Positions 5,925 to 13,246 of a stretch of 21,116 bases of DNA are shown here, in pieces. The stretch covers positions 1 through 21,116 of the forward strand of contig NZ_CALETI010000317.1 in NCBI RefSeq assembly GCF_937920075.1, read 5' to 3'. Position 1 is the stretch's first letter. The number at the start of each line of letters is the position of its first letter. The translations under genes and the position numbers were made by a program. The notes beneath the pieces were generated by a model. The model was not told the DNA's origin and did no database searches. It was given only the letters and a program-made list of their open reading frames with translations. Source of the stretch: an uncultured Agitococcus sp. Its GTDB lineage: Bacteria > Pseudomonadota > Gammaproteobacteria > Pseudomonadales > Moraxellaceae.

Positions 5925-7672
5925 ATCAATTGACACAACCAACAACCGACTTAAAGGCTCAAGCACAATTAGAGCCTCAAGAGCGGCCATATTATGCCAT
6001 GTATCAACAAGAGGTGATTGTAGGTGGTAAGCCTTATAAATCAGGGGTATGGCTACACGGTATTAAACACAATAATCACCCAGATAGTGAAGGTGTTCCC
6101 TTTGATGAATGGTTATGTACACCTTTATCTGTTGAAGCCGAAACCATAAGCACCGATGACGGTAAAGTAGGGCGGTTATTGCGCTTTTATCATCATGGTA
6201 AATTTAATGAATGGGTTATGCCAATGGAGGCGATTGCAGGCAGCGGTGAGGAGGTTTTAAAGGTATTAATGGGTAAAGGCTTAACGGTTAATTTTCCTAA
6301 AAGAAAGACCATTATTAACTATATTGCTATGCAGCAAATGCACACGATTATAGAAACAACCTATAAAACAGGCTGGCACAAATCAGGTGCATTTGTATTA
6401 CCTAATCAAGTGTTAGGCGGTAATAAGGTTCGTTATCAAGACTCAGGTAGAGCAGCTACTATTTTTTCTACTCAAGGCACATTAGAGGACTGGAAAAAGT
6501 CTGTTTCTTTATTGTGCGTGGGCAATCCTGTTTTAATTTTGTCAGTTTGTTGCGCTCTAGCAGGCACATTGTTGTTTAAGGTGAGTATCAAGGGCGGTGG
6601 TGTACATCTAGTCGGGGACTCATCTAGCGGTAAATCTTTAGCCCAAGAGGTTGCCGCTTCGGTATGGGGACACCCTGATAGTTTTGCCGCTTCATGGGAT
6701 GTAACCAAAGGCGGTATCGAAATTGAGGCCGCTTCACGTAATGACACAGTATTAATTTTAGATGAAATTAAACGTGCCGACCCCTACAAAGTGCAAGAAA
6801 TGGCCTATGCGATTGCTAATGGCATAGGCAAAAGCACCATGACCCGTGAGCGAGAAGGCCGCGCCAAATTAACATGGCGTGTGCTTGCCTTATCGAGCGG
6901 TGAGCGTTCGTTATCCGAACACGCGGCTATTGCTGGCAGCCCTGCCCATGCAGGGGCAGAGCTACGCATGGTCGATATAAATGCAGGCACTCGCACCTAT
7001 AAGGCGTTTGATTATCTACACGGTTTAGCCGACGGTCAACAATTTCACAGTCAATTAACAAAATCATGCCGTCAACATTATGGTCATGCAGGGGCGGCAA
7101 TGGTCGAACAGTTGTTAAAACAAACAGACGATAGTTTTTATCTAAATGCGTTTACCGATATGCGAAAAGGGTTTGACGCACAAAACCCACAGGCAGGCCG
7201 TGTGGCTGACCGTTTTGCGGTCATGGCGTTAGCTGGTGAGTTAGCAATCCGTTATGGCGTGTTATCGTGGCCTGTTGGTACGGCAAAAAATGCCTGTCAA
7301 TTATTGTTTAATGAGTGGTTGGCAACCGTTGGTCATGGTAACAGCGAAGATAAGCAAATAGCCCAAGCCTTAGCCGATTTTATTGCTAAACATGGTGATA
7401 GCCGCTTTTCTAATATTGGCGATAAATTTGCTAGCATTGTTCACAATCGAGCAGGGTATTACCGTGTTGAAGATGGCAAAAAACTCTATCTTTTTAATAA
7501 TGCGGCACTCAAAGAAGCGGCACAAGGGTATAGCTTAAAACGCATTATTCAAACCCTAGAGGTGATAGGCGCATTAGCCATGAAAGATAACGATAGGCCA
7601 CAAAAAAGATTTCGTTTTCCTTTTGGTGGGGCTGACCGTTTTATCGTGATTGACCCCGAAAAACTGGAGTAA
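5921..7672 (+). CDS. DUF927-family helicase/ATPase of the satellite
   Basis: A P-loop ATPase of the DUF927 family, typical of satellites, plasmids and phages, where it is taken to be the replicative helicase partner of a TOPRIM primase. The 583-residue form from the ATG at 5921 is chosen: AAGGAG lies seven bases upstream and the start overlaps the primase stop. A GTG nine codons earlier is less likely. Walker A is GDSSSGKS (residues 232-239), Walker B VLILDEI (277-283), and an arginine/sensor region follows (TMTREREGRAKLTWRVLALSSGE). The region before the P-loop (about 30-220) carries the DUF927 lead domain. The C-terminal 100 residues (SRFSNIGDKFASIVHNRAGYYRV and on) are a winged-helix-like tail that may bind the iterons on either side of the operon; that last point is inference. 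Confidence 0.92.
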   Translation: MNQLTQPTTDLKAQAQLEPQERPYYAMYQQEVIVGGKPYKSGVWLHGIKHNNHPDSEGVPFDEWLCTPLSVEAETISTDDGKVGRLLRFYHHGKFNEWVMPMEAIAGSGEEVLKVLMGKGLTVNFPKRKTIINYIAMQQMHTIIETTYKTGWHKSGAFVLPNQVLGGNKVRYQDSGRAATIFSTQGTLEDWKKSVSLLCVGNPVLILSVCCALAGTLLFKVSIKGGGVHLVGDSSSGKSLAQEVAASVWGHPDSFAASWDVTKGGIEIEAASRNDTVLILDEIKRADPYKVQEMAYAIANGIGKSTMTREREGRAKLTWRVLALSSGERSLSEHAAIAGSPAHAGAELRMVDINAGTRTYKAFDYLHGLADGQQFHSQLTKSCRQHYGHAGAAMVEQLLKQTDDSFYLNAFTDMRKGFDAQNPQAGRVADRFAVMALAGELAIRYGVLSWPVGTAKNACQLLFNEWLATVGHGNSEDKQIAQALADFIAKHGDSRFSNIGDKFASIVHNRAGYYRVEDGKKLYLFNNAALKEAAQGYSLKRIIQTLEVIGALAMKDNDRPQKRFRFPFGGADRFIVIDPEKLE

Positions 7673-7740
7673 AAATCTAGTTATATTTTGTCATTTAAGC
7701 CAATAGATATATTTTTTTAGTAGGCGACTATCAAAAAAGA

Positions 7741-7785
7741 TAATCATGCTTACAGGGGATTTTTGTGCCAAAAAAAGCATTTTTA
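7741..7785 (+). repeat. Copy 2 of the dispersed 35-base repeat
   Basis: TAATCATGCTTACAGGGGA at 7741 and the following GTGCC and A-run match the copy at 2428 with about four changes over 35 bases. The end, CC-A7-GCATTTTT (7768-7785), also resembles CCAAAAAAGCATTTTTT at 1657-1673 next to the first iteron array. The repeat may mark replication or transcription control sites of the satellite. Confidence 0.6.
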
Positions 7786-7808
7786 GATTTTGTCCCATTT
7801 TTTTTATT

Positions 7809-7915
7809 GGGAACTGGTACATTTTTGGGAACTTTTTAAAATTTTTTGGGAACAGACGGCCTAGTATTATCAAGGCTTATAGCCATTTGTTCCCATGTTC
7901 CCAGTGTACCAGCTC
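7809..7915. repeat. GGGAAC iteron array, candidate second replication site (crr-like)
   Basis: GGGAAC begins at 7809, 7827 and 7848, and its complement GTTCCC at 7889 and 7897 (8 apart, the same spacing as GTTACC at 1180 and 1188). CTGGTACA beside the first copy is mirrored by TGTACCAG after the last, so the block is an imperfect inverted repeat of about 107 bases. The hexamer differs from the first array by one base (GGTAAC against GGGAAC). P4 needs two separate iteron regions, ori and crr, both bound by alpha; arrays on both sides of this replication operon fit that plan. The remaining bases of the 445-base gap hold a purine stretch near 7921-7947 and no convincing gene; the 80-codon frame at 7846-8088 runs through the array. 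Confidence 0.7.
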
Positions 7916-8117
7916 CAAAACTAGAGAGAGAGAAAGAGGGGGGGTACACACACAGTAAAATTAGAGAGTTATTTTTGTCATTTAGGTCAATTAGTGTTTT
8001 TGCTTTTAGAGTAAGTGGAGGTGTCAAAAAAGCCAATAAAGCAAATATAATGGCCTATGTAGGTAGGCTAAAAATTAGACGGTTTTAATTTTTTAACGCA
8101 ACAATAGGTATTAAACT

Positions 8118-8867
8118 ATGAACGACACAATTAGCCATTTACCCGAAAATATACAGGACGCTATCAATAGCCACGTATCAGCAAAACAGATTTTTATTGA
8201 GAAAAAATCTGCCTATCAAGCGGTGCTTGCCAAAGTCGAAAAACACCGTAAAACAGCACAAGCCGCGCGTAGTGAAGCAGAGCAAGCAGGTGCATCATGG
8301 CGCGAATTATTACGTAAAAATGATGGCGCATTAACCAAAGAAATAAATGCTTTACGTCAAAAGGAAACGGATAGTAATGCCTTAGCAGAGGAGTTTGATA
8401 AGATTGCTGTAGAGGCGGAGGCGATTGTTAAACAACATGGCCAAGCCGCTTATGATGCCTTTGTGGAGCATAACAAGGCGCATAACTTAGCAATTAGCTT
8501 GTATGACGAAATGACAGCACAAACAGCCATAGCGGAGTTATTAGCCTTGCCACAAGCAAAAACCTTAGCGTGGCACTTAAGTCATATCAAGCAGCACAAT
8601 CTAAATAAGGTTGTTGAGATGTATGGCAGAGATGCAACGGCTCAAGGCCAAAAAGATTACTTAAATACCGCAACACAACAAACAGCAAGCTTTTTACTTG
8701 GCTTGTTTGAGGGGGTAATTAAAGACTTGCCTGTCAGTGATGGCTATGATGATGTGCGTCAAGAGTTAATCTTAGAGCCGTTATCGCCTATCAATGGCAG
8801 TCAATTTAAGCCTAAAACAGCCACACAGTTGCATCTTGAACGCTTTAATAGCCAACAAGCAGGTTAA
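8118..8867 (+). CDS. Coiled-coil satellite protein in the psu position
   Basis: The 249-residue product is almost entirely helical. Residues 20-115 are rich in Ala, Glu, Lys and Gln with coiled-coil spacing (KKSAYQAVLAKVEKHRKTAQ, EAEQAGASWRELLRKND, ETDSNALAEEFDKIAVEAEA). A second helical part covers 125-215, and a proline-containing tail closes it. In P4 the last gene before cos encodes Psu, a long-helix protein that decorates the capsid and inhibits Rho. This gene has the same place (after the replication region, before a terminator and a cos-like site) and a similar helical character, but it is longer than Psu (about 190) and I see no clear Psu motif. A capsid-remodelling or decoration role is plausible and unproven. 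AGG lies about ten bases before the ATG. Confidence 0.75.
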   Translation: MNDTISHLPENIQDAINSHVSAKQIFIEKKSAYQAVLAKVEKHRKTAQAARSEAEQAGASWRELLRKNDGALTKEINALRQKETDSNALAEEFDKIAVEAEAIVKQHGQAAYDAFVEHNKAHNLAISLYDEMTAQTAIAELLALPQAKTLAWHLSHIKQHNLNKVVEMYGRDATAQGQKDYLNTATQQTASFLLGLFEGVIKDLPVSDGYDDVRQELILEPLSPINGSQFKPKTATQLHLERFNSQQAG

Positions 8868-8887
8868 TCCTAGTAACGACCTTTTAG

Positions 8888-8910
8888 ACCGCCTTAGATG
8901 GCGGTTTTTT
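8888..8910 (+). terminator. Intrinsic terminator after the psu-position gene
   Basis: ACCGCC (8888-8893) and GGCGGT (8900-8905) pair around a six-base loop and are followed by six T. It lies 21 bases after the stop codon. Confidence 0.9.
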
Positions 8911-9001
8911 ATACTATAAAAAATAAAAAATTGGTAAAGATAATTTTTTAAAGAAAAATAATTTTTATAAAAATTAATAAAAAGAAAAAAGATAAAAAAA
9001 A

Positions 9002-9023
9002 GCAGTTGTGACCCCGCCACGCC
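9002..9023 (-). other. cos-like sequence
   Basis: Read on the minus strand, the segment begins GGCGTGGCGGGG and ends ACTGC. From memory, the P2/P4 cohesive end begins GGCGAGGCGGGG and continues to ACTGC at the same distance; about 17 of 22 positions agree. It is a GC-rich island in very AT-rich, gene-free DNA directly after the psu-position gene, where P4 has cos. Function as a packaging site is inference. Confidence 0.5.
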
Positions 9024-9045
9024 TGCCCACTAAATAGGTCGCTTT

Positions 9046-9154
9046 TAATGCAAGTGATGCAATTAGCCTAAGCCTTATAGCTGTAAGAGGGGGTAGGGCT
9101 TTATGGAGTGGTTAAGCTGATGCAAATTGACGCAAAATGATGCGTTTTGATGCA
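9046..9154 (+). repeat. TGATGCA direct repeats with 10-base period
   Basis: TGATGCA, TGACGCA, TGATGCG and TGATGCA begin at 9118, 9128, 9138 and 9148, exactly 10 bases apart. TAATGCA (9046) and TGATGCA (9055) precede them near the cos-like sequence. One helical turn per repeat points to a protein lined up on one face of the DNA, such as a terminase small subunit, integrase or excisionase arm sites. Confidence 0.6.
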
Positions 9155-9188
9155 GGCTAAAGAGAGGCGTTTTTGCGCTAAAGGCAGC

Positions 9189-9219
9189 TTTTTAAGCTTT
9201 TCGGGTAAAAGCTTAAAAA
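9189..9219. terminator. Perfect AT-rich hairpin, possible bidirectional terminator
   Basis: A 13-base stem TTTTTAAGCTTTT (9189-9201) pairs perfectly with 9207-9219 around the loop CGGGT. A-runs and T-runs on both sides would allow termination in both directions. It may mark the outer part of the satellite. Confidence 0.5.
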
Positions 9220-9511
9220 ATGATAGTCCTAGAATGGCATCATAAAGCCCTACAAAGCTTAATCTGTTAGACTTTAATTGCTTAAGATATTGATACAATC
9301 AATTTAGATGTAACGGTACTGATTAATTGAGTCTCTTAGTTGTTTGAATATAGCTTGTTATAGATATTTGTTCCTTAAAGTGTTCCCTAAATTAAATTTT
9401 ATACTAAGGTAAATCTAGTATTATCAATGGTTATATAGATATTTTTAGTTTCTGTATTGGAAAATAATCATAACTTTTTGGCGAATGACCAATAATCTCC
9501 ATATAACTCCA

Positions 9512-9544
9512 AAGCCTAGTTTTACCCTAAAGCTAGGCTTTTTT
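9512..9544 (+). terminator. Intrinsic terminator without an obvious upstream gene
   Basis: AAGCCTAG (9512-9519) pairs with CTAGGCTT (9533-9540), followed by a T-run to 9544. No plus-strand gene precedes it for 640 bases, so it may be the old terminator of a chromosomal gene or tRNA separated from it by the satellite. The 21 bases before it were checked for a tRNA 3' end and show none. Confidence 0.7.
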
Positions 9545-9845
9545 ATTGGCTAAAATTTGCATTAAAAATCACGAAAATCGTTTGATTTTTGCACAATTTT
9601 ATTGGATGATAAAATGTTATATTTATGATTTTAATAGAAAAATTAAAACATAAAGTGAGGGTAATTTAAATTTTAAAAAATATTTTTTGAGGTAAACATA
9701 AGTCAATTTAGTAGATAACTTCCAAAAAAGCAGAAGAGATTCTAATAAAAATATGCTTATTTTGTATTTTTTATTACTAATTATAGTGTAATTTTTATTA
9801 CATTTTGAGGCGGAGTTGGTTTATATAAAAAAGAAGACTTTTTGA
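9545..9845. other. Gene-free AT-rich stretch
   Basis: Very AT-rich DNA with no supported gene. On the minus strand a weak AAAAAG/CTTTTT hairpin near 9829-9844 follows the end of the START pseudogene and could serve as its terminator. Confidence 0.5.
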
Positions 9846-10591
9846 TTAGTGAGTTTCAAATTCGTAAATGGGAAAACCTATATCAGACTTTTTATGAATA
9901 TATTCAGGTAGATTGGTCATTCGCTTTAATTGTAGACATACGGTGTAAGGAGCTGAACGCTGAATCATATTGGCTGCCCATGCAGGTAATATGGTGTTGC
10001 TAACCTCAAAATAGCCTTGGATTTCCATGAGTGTTTTATCTTTGCCAATAGGTGTAATGCGAATACTCATATCCTCGGCACTCATACGACGTAAAGGTGG
10101 GCGCTCAGGTAAATAATCAGGTAACGCTGAAACCTTAATAGTAAGATAATTTTTATGAGCTGTTTGAGGTTCGATAACAGCATCTAAGATAATATCTAAA
10201 TCAGGAAGTTCGTAGGGAATATCGTGAATAAGGTAAATTAAATAACGTGTTGGCGAAACTTTTTTAATAATTGAACGTCTTTAGCTTTCCAGTACCATTT
10301 ATGATAATTAGGAAAGTCTAAAAGAACATTTGATAAAGTTGTTAGATTAGCATTGAGCATAATTTCGGCTTTAAACGAGCGAAAAGGTTTGTTTTCTTCA
10401 CGTCTAATATAAGCTTTTATTTCGTGTCGTTTATCGTTATGAACTTGTATCCATTCCACCCCCAAAGTGGGTCGTAGCGATTTTAAATCTTCATCATCAG
10501 CGTTGGATAAATTTAAATAGCTTAATAACAATACGCCTAATATTGAACGTATTGTTACTACTGAGATAAGTGTATGCAAATAAGCGTTCAT
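9846..10591 (-). pseudogene. START-domain protein, frameshifted fourth paralogue
   Basis: Codons from the start at 10591 give a signal-like N-terminus and a START-domain beginning (VHNDKRHEIKAYIRREENKPFRSFKAE) like the three paralogues upstream, then stop at 10238. The remaining domain continues in another frame (SPTRYLIYLIHDIPYELPD, then PPLRRMSAEDMSIRITP, GYFEVSNTILPAWAANMIQRSAPY) to the stop at 9846. The break falls in a run of six A on the coding strand (10260-10265); seven would restore the frame. A real deletion, a slippage site or a base-calling error are all possible. It overlaps the previous stop by one base (TAATG), so it was translationally coupled. FEVSNTILPAW replaces the FDPGG motif of the other copies, which suggests it has drifted further. 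Confidence 0.85.
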
Positions 10592-11313
10592 TAAGGAAGA
10601 TTATTGGCGTTATAAATGGGGAATGGCAAAGGTGTTTTGCCTTTGGCATATTCTTCGCGTTGCGTCATACGTTGTAATGCTAATAACACAGCATATGGTG
10701 CATTACGTTGGACAAAATTAGCCGCCCATGCTGGCACTACCCCACCTGGATCAAAATATCCTTCTGTTGTCATTTCAACTTGGTTATCAGATAATGGCGT
10801 AAATTTGATAGTCATTTCTTCGGCGACCATGCGCACGAGTGGTGGTTTGGCAGGTAGGGCGTCAGGAATAGCTGTCACGCGTAAGGTCACATAAGGTTTA
10901 TTTTTGCCCTGAGGTTCAATGATACCTTTAATTACAGTATCACGATCAGGTAAGCCATAGGGGGCATCGTGTACCATATAGACAACATATTCGGTTGGAG
11001 AGTTTTGACGAATCAGTTTGGATTCACGAGTTTTCCAAAACCAACGAGTATAATTTTCAAAATCTAACAAAACGCGAGCTAGTGATTCAACATTGGTATC
11101 TAAAGTCGCTTCAACTTTAAAGGAGCGATAGCGTTTGCCATCTTCCAAACGAGCATAGGTTTTAATTTTGCGCAAACGGTCGTTTTTGACTAATAACCAT
11201 TCGTTACTTAATTTGCTGCGAAATTCGTCTAAATCATTAGGTTCGGCAGAAGCATGGGGAATTGGTAATAGTAAAAGACTGGCAAAAGCGCAGATTGTTA
11301 ATTTTTTAAGCAT
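10591..11313 (-). CDS. Exported START-domain protein (third paralogue)
   Basis: START domains bind lipids or other hydrophobic ligands in a deep pocket. The 240-residue product has a signal peptide (KKLTICAFASLLLLPIPHASA, cleavage near residue 23), so it should act in the periplasm. The domain shows the features shared by this group: WLLVKNDRLRKIKTYARLEDGKRYRSFKVEA, DFENYTRWFWKTRESKLI, SPTEYVVYMVHDAPYGLPDRD, EEMTIKFTP, EGYFDPGGVVPAWAANFVQRNAPY and a C-terminal PLPFPIYNANNLP. AGGA precedes the ATG. The ligand is unknown; periplasmic lipid handling is inference from the family. Confidence 0.88.
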   Translation of the reverse strand: MLKKLTICAFASLLLLPIPHASAEPNDLDEFRSKLSNEWLLVKNDRLRKIKTYARLEDGKRYRSFKVEATLDTNVESLARVLLDFENYTRWFWKTRESKLIRQNSPTEYVVYMVHDAPYGLPDRDTVIKGIIEPQGKNKPYVTLRVTAIPDALPAKPPLVRMVAEEMTIKFTPLSDNQVEMTTEGYFDPGGVVPAWAANFVQRNAPYAVLLALQRMTQREEYAKGKTPLPFPIYNANNLP

Positions 11314-11351
11314 TGTTGTTATCCTATGGCTTGACCATAGTGTGGCAAATT

Positions 11352-11380
11352 ACTCTTGAGAAGTAATCGCTGTCAAGAGT
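11352..11380. other. Hairpin between two START genes
   Basis: ACTCTTGA (11352-11359) pairs perfectly with TCAAGAGT (11373-11380) around 13 bases. No long T-run follows on the minus strand, so it may be a partial terminator or an mRNA-stabilising hairpin between cistrons. Confidence 0.45.
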
Positions 11381-11419
11381 ATCTGCAATAAGCTAACGAA
11401 TTGTAGGTAAAAAGGTTAT

Positions 11420-12154
11420 TTATTGGTAATAGTTTATTTCATACACAGGAAATGGAATATCTATTTTGGCGTTATTTTGATTGTTTGCCAACATACGTTT
11501 TAAACCTACTAAAATAGTGTAGGGAGCTGTTCGTTGGATGAGATTATTTGCCCAATTAGGAAAATTACCACCTGGATCGACATAACCTTCAGCTATTAAT
11601 TGTACGTTATTAGCACTGATAGGTTTTAATGTAATGAGCATATCTTCTGCTGGGATGCGTACTAAATCTTTTTTGATGGGTAAGTACTCAGGAACAGCTT
11701 CAATCAAAAATGCAAGCTGAGCTTTTTCTGGTGTTTGTGGTATGACTTTAATTCTGATTGCCGCATCACGATCTGGAAGTCCATAGGGCGAATTATGAAC
11801 CATATAAATATAGTGTTCAGTCGGTGAGATAGTCTTAAGAAGTTTACTTTCTTTGGTTTCCCAATACCATTTTTTGTAATTATCAAAATCAGCAAGTAGT
11901 TGCACAATGTTTTTCATTGAACTATTTAGGGTACTTTCTACCTTAAATGATCTAAAACGATGACCATCTTCTTGTTTTGCATAAGTTTTTATATTATGCC
12001 GTTTATCATTTTTAATCAGTTGCCATTGATTCGTCAATTTGACTTGTAAATGTTCAAGGTCATCATCTTCGGCATAACTATAATTACCTGCAATACATGA
12101 TATTAACATTACTACAAAGAGACTTCTTTTTAGCATAGTAGACTTTTTTAGCAT
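11420..12154 (-). CDS. Exported START-domain protein (second paralogue)
   Basis: This 244-residue paralogue has the same plan as its neighbours: signal peptide (LKRSLFVVMLISCIAGNYSYA), then WQLIKNDKRHNIKTYAKQEDG, FRSFKVES, DFDNYKKWYWETKESKLLK, SPTEHYIYMVHNSPYGLPDRD, AEDMLITLKP, EGYVDPGGNFPNWANNLIQR and a C-terminal IPFPVYEINYYQ. Two in-frame ATG codons, at 12154 and 12136, lie in a perfect tandem duplication of 18 bases. The second start gives a more usual signal peptide, MLKRSLFVV; the first adds MLKKST. Neither has a strong Shine-Dalgarno, though GAGAG precedes the first. Like the others it probably works on a hydrophobic ligand in the periplasm. Confidence 0.88.
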   Translation of the reverse strand: MLKKSTMLKRSLFVVMLISCIAGNYSYAEDDDLEHLQVKLTNQWQLIKNDKRHNIKTYAKQEDGHRFRSFKVESTLNSSMKNIVQLLADFDNYKKWYWETKESKLLKTISPTEHYIYMVHNSPYGLPDRDAAIRIKVIPQTPEKAQLAFLIEAVPEYLPIKKDLVRIPAEDMLITLKPISANNVQLIAEGYVDPGGNFPNWANNLIQRTAPYTILVGLKRMLANNQNNAKIDIPFPVYEINYYQ

Positions 12155-12162
12155 AGTAGACT
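12127..12162. repeat. Tandem 18-base duplication covering a start codon
   Basis: TTTTTAGCATAGTAGACT occurs twice in direct succession (12127-12144, 12145-12162). Each copy holds the complement of an ATG, so the second START gene has two in-frame starts six codons apart. Confidence 0.9.
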
Positions 12163-12175
12163 CTCAAATTGGAGG

Positions 12176-12201
12176 CAGCCCAACTGAGTATAGTTGGGCT
12201 G
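12176..12201. other. Strong hairpin between the first and second START genes
   Basis: CAGCCCAACT (12176-12185) pairs perfectly with AGTTGGGCTG (12192-12201) around GAGTAT. It lies directly after the stop of the first START gene and has no T-run, which suggests mRNA stabilisation or processing more than termination. Confidence 0.6.
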
Positions 12202-12209
12202 TAGGACTA

Positions 12210-12941
12210 TTAAGGGAGATTGTCGTAATTATAGTAATTATAGACGGGAAATGGCAAGGGAGTTTTAGAGTTGATTACTTCAGGCTGTTGCAACATACGA
12301 CGCATACCTAAGAGAGTTGCATAAGGCCCACTACGCTGTACAAAGTTAATTGCCCATGAGGCCATATTTCCACCTGGATCAACATAACCTTCACTAATAA
12401 CATAAATTTTACCATCGGCTAATGGTGTAATTTTAACGTTCATTTCTTCGGCTAACATGCGTACAAACGGTGGGCGTTCTGGAATATAGTCTGGTACAGC
12501 ACGAATGGTCATGGTTAATGAGCTTCGTCCTTTGGATTGTGGTTCAATTAACATGTGTAAGGCAACATCACGATCAGGTACGCCATAAGGTGAGTCATGA
12601 GTGACATAAAAGTAATATTCTGTTGGAGAAACTTTTTTGAGTAATTTGGAGTCAATAGCGTGCCATGTCCATTTTTTCAAATTGTCAAAGTCTGTCATCA
12701 TTCTAACAAATGATTCCATGCTGGCATCAAAAACAGCTTCAGCTTTAAAGGAGCGAAAACGTTTGCCGTCTTCTTGTTTGGCATAAGTTTTAAAACCATG
12801 ACGTTGATCGTTTTTGACAAATACCCAGTCTTTACCAATTTTAGTTTGCAATTCGTCTAAATCTTCGTTAGCAGCCAAGGCAATAGGGCTGCTTAAAGCG
12901 CAGATAAGGGACAGGATCAGCGTTTTAGTGGTGTGACGCAT
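12210..12941 (-). CDS. Exported START-domain protein (first paralogue)
   Basis: This 243-residue protein leads the minus-strand START cluster. A signal peptide (TKTLILSLICALSSPIALA, cleavage near residue 23) precedes a START domain with WVFVKNDQRHGFKTYAKQED, FRSFKAEAVFDASM, DFDNLKKWTWHAIDSKLLK, SPTEYYFYVTHDSPYGVPD, AEEMNVKITP, EGYVDPGGNMASWAINFVQR and a C-terminal PLPFPVYNYYNYDNLP. GAGG lies eight bases before the ATG, a good ribosome-binding site. Gaps to the second gene are 55 bases and to the third 106, with a hairpin in each, so the cluster may be one transcript with differential stability. Ligand and physiological role are unknown. Confidence 0.88.
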   Translation of the reverse strand: MRHTTKTLILSLICALSSPIALAANEDLDELQTKIGKDWVFVKNDQRHGFKTYAKQEDGKRFRSFKAEAVFDASMESFVRMMTDFDNLKKWTWHAIDSKLLKKVSPTEYYFYVTHDSPYGVPDRDVALHMLIEPQSKGRSSLTMTIRAVPDYIPERPPFVRMLAEEMNVKITPLADGKIYVISEGYVDPGGNMASWAINFVQRSGPYATLLGMRRMLQQPEVINSKTPLPFPVYNYYNYDNLP

Positions 12942-13187
12942 AATAAATTCCTCTTGTTATTGTCTGACTTATAAGCTTTAGCGTAGGCTTTACACTAATA
13001 TATTATTGTCATTTTAGATGCTGATCAGGATTGATTCTTGATAATTAATGAATCACTTTTGGGACAGACCCTAATAACATCACATGTTATATAAATCTTA
13101 GTTATCGATTATATTTTATCCAGTACACCTGTTTTATATTTTTGTCAATCAGTAGAGGATAATTGGATAATCTAGGCAGATAGAAGG
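12942..13187. other. Gene-free region upstream of the START cluster
   Basis: AT-rich DNA that must contain the START cluster promoter. On the minus strand TATAAG near 12970 is a possible -10 element, but no good -35 is seen at 16-18 bases. Nothing else is supported. Confidence 0.4.
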
Positions 13188-13212
13188 AAAAAGGGCGAAA
13201 ATTTTCGCCCTT
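13188..13212 (-). terminator. Intrinsic terminator of the LCAD-like gene
   Basis: AAGGGCGAA and TTCGCCCTT pair around AATT (13191-13212). On the minus strand the stem is followed by TTTTT. It lies 34 bases after the stop codon. Confidence 0.88.
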
Positions 13213-13246
13213 AATTGATAGATAGAAGATGAATTGTTTTTATGTG

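Larger units (their letters stand above)
1..9544 (+). mobile_element. Integrated P4-like satellite (left end outside window, right edge approximate)
   Basis: KilA-N and AlpA-type genes, a C4-like RNA locus, a TOPRIM primase and DUF927 helicase operon, two iteron arrays either side of that operon, a coiled-coil gene in the psu position and a cos-like sequence follow one another on the plus strand, apart from one inverted gene pair. The order replication protein, iterons, psu-like gene, cos resembles the right half of satellite phage P4 (family knowledge). There are no capsid, tail or terminase genes, which fits a satellite rather than a full prophage. An integrase and left attachment site are not visible. 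The right edge is set loosely at the terminator near 9.54 kb, because chromosomal-looking genes begin at 9.85 kb; no tRNA fragment or direct-repeat att site was found. Confidence 0.7.

Noticed and set aside
7846..8088. 80-codon frame and overlapping frames between the helicase and coiled-coil genes
   Set aside because: They overlap the GGGAAC array and a purine tract, lack a good ribosome-binding site and have no recognisable pattern.
9481..9511. tRNA 3' fragment as right attachment site ahead of the terminator at 9512
   Set aside because: No CCA end, T-arm or acceptor stem can be read, and no matching left att site is inside the window.
13064..13075. ACAGACCCTAAT, the inverted match of ATTAGGGTCTGT at 21061-21072, as insertion-sequence ends
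   Set aside because: A shared 12-mer in inverted orientation is expected several times by chance in a window of this size, there is no transposase and no target duplication. The right edge of the window might start an insertion sequence, but too little is visible.
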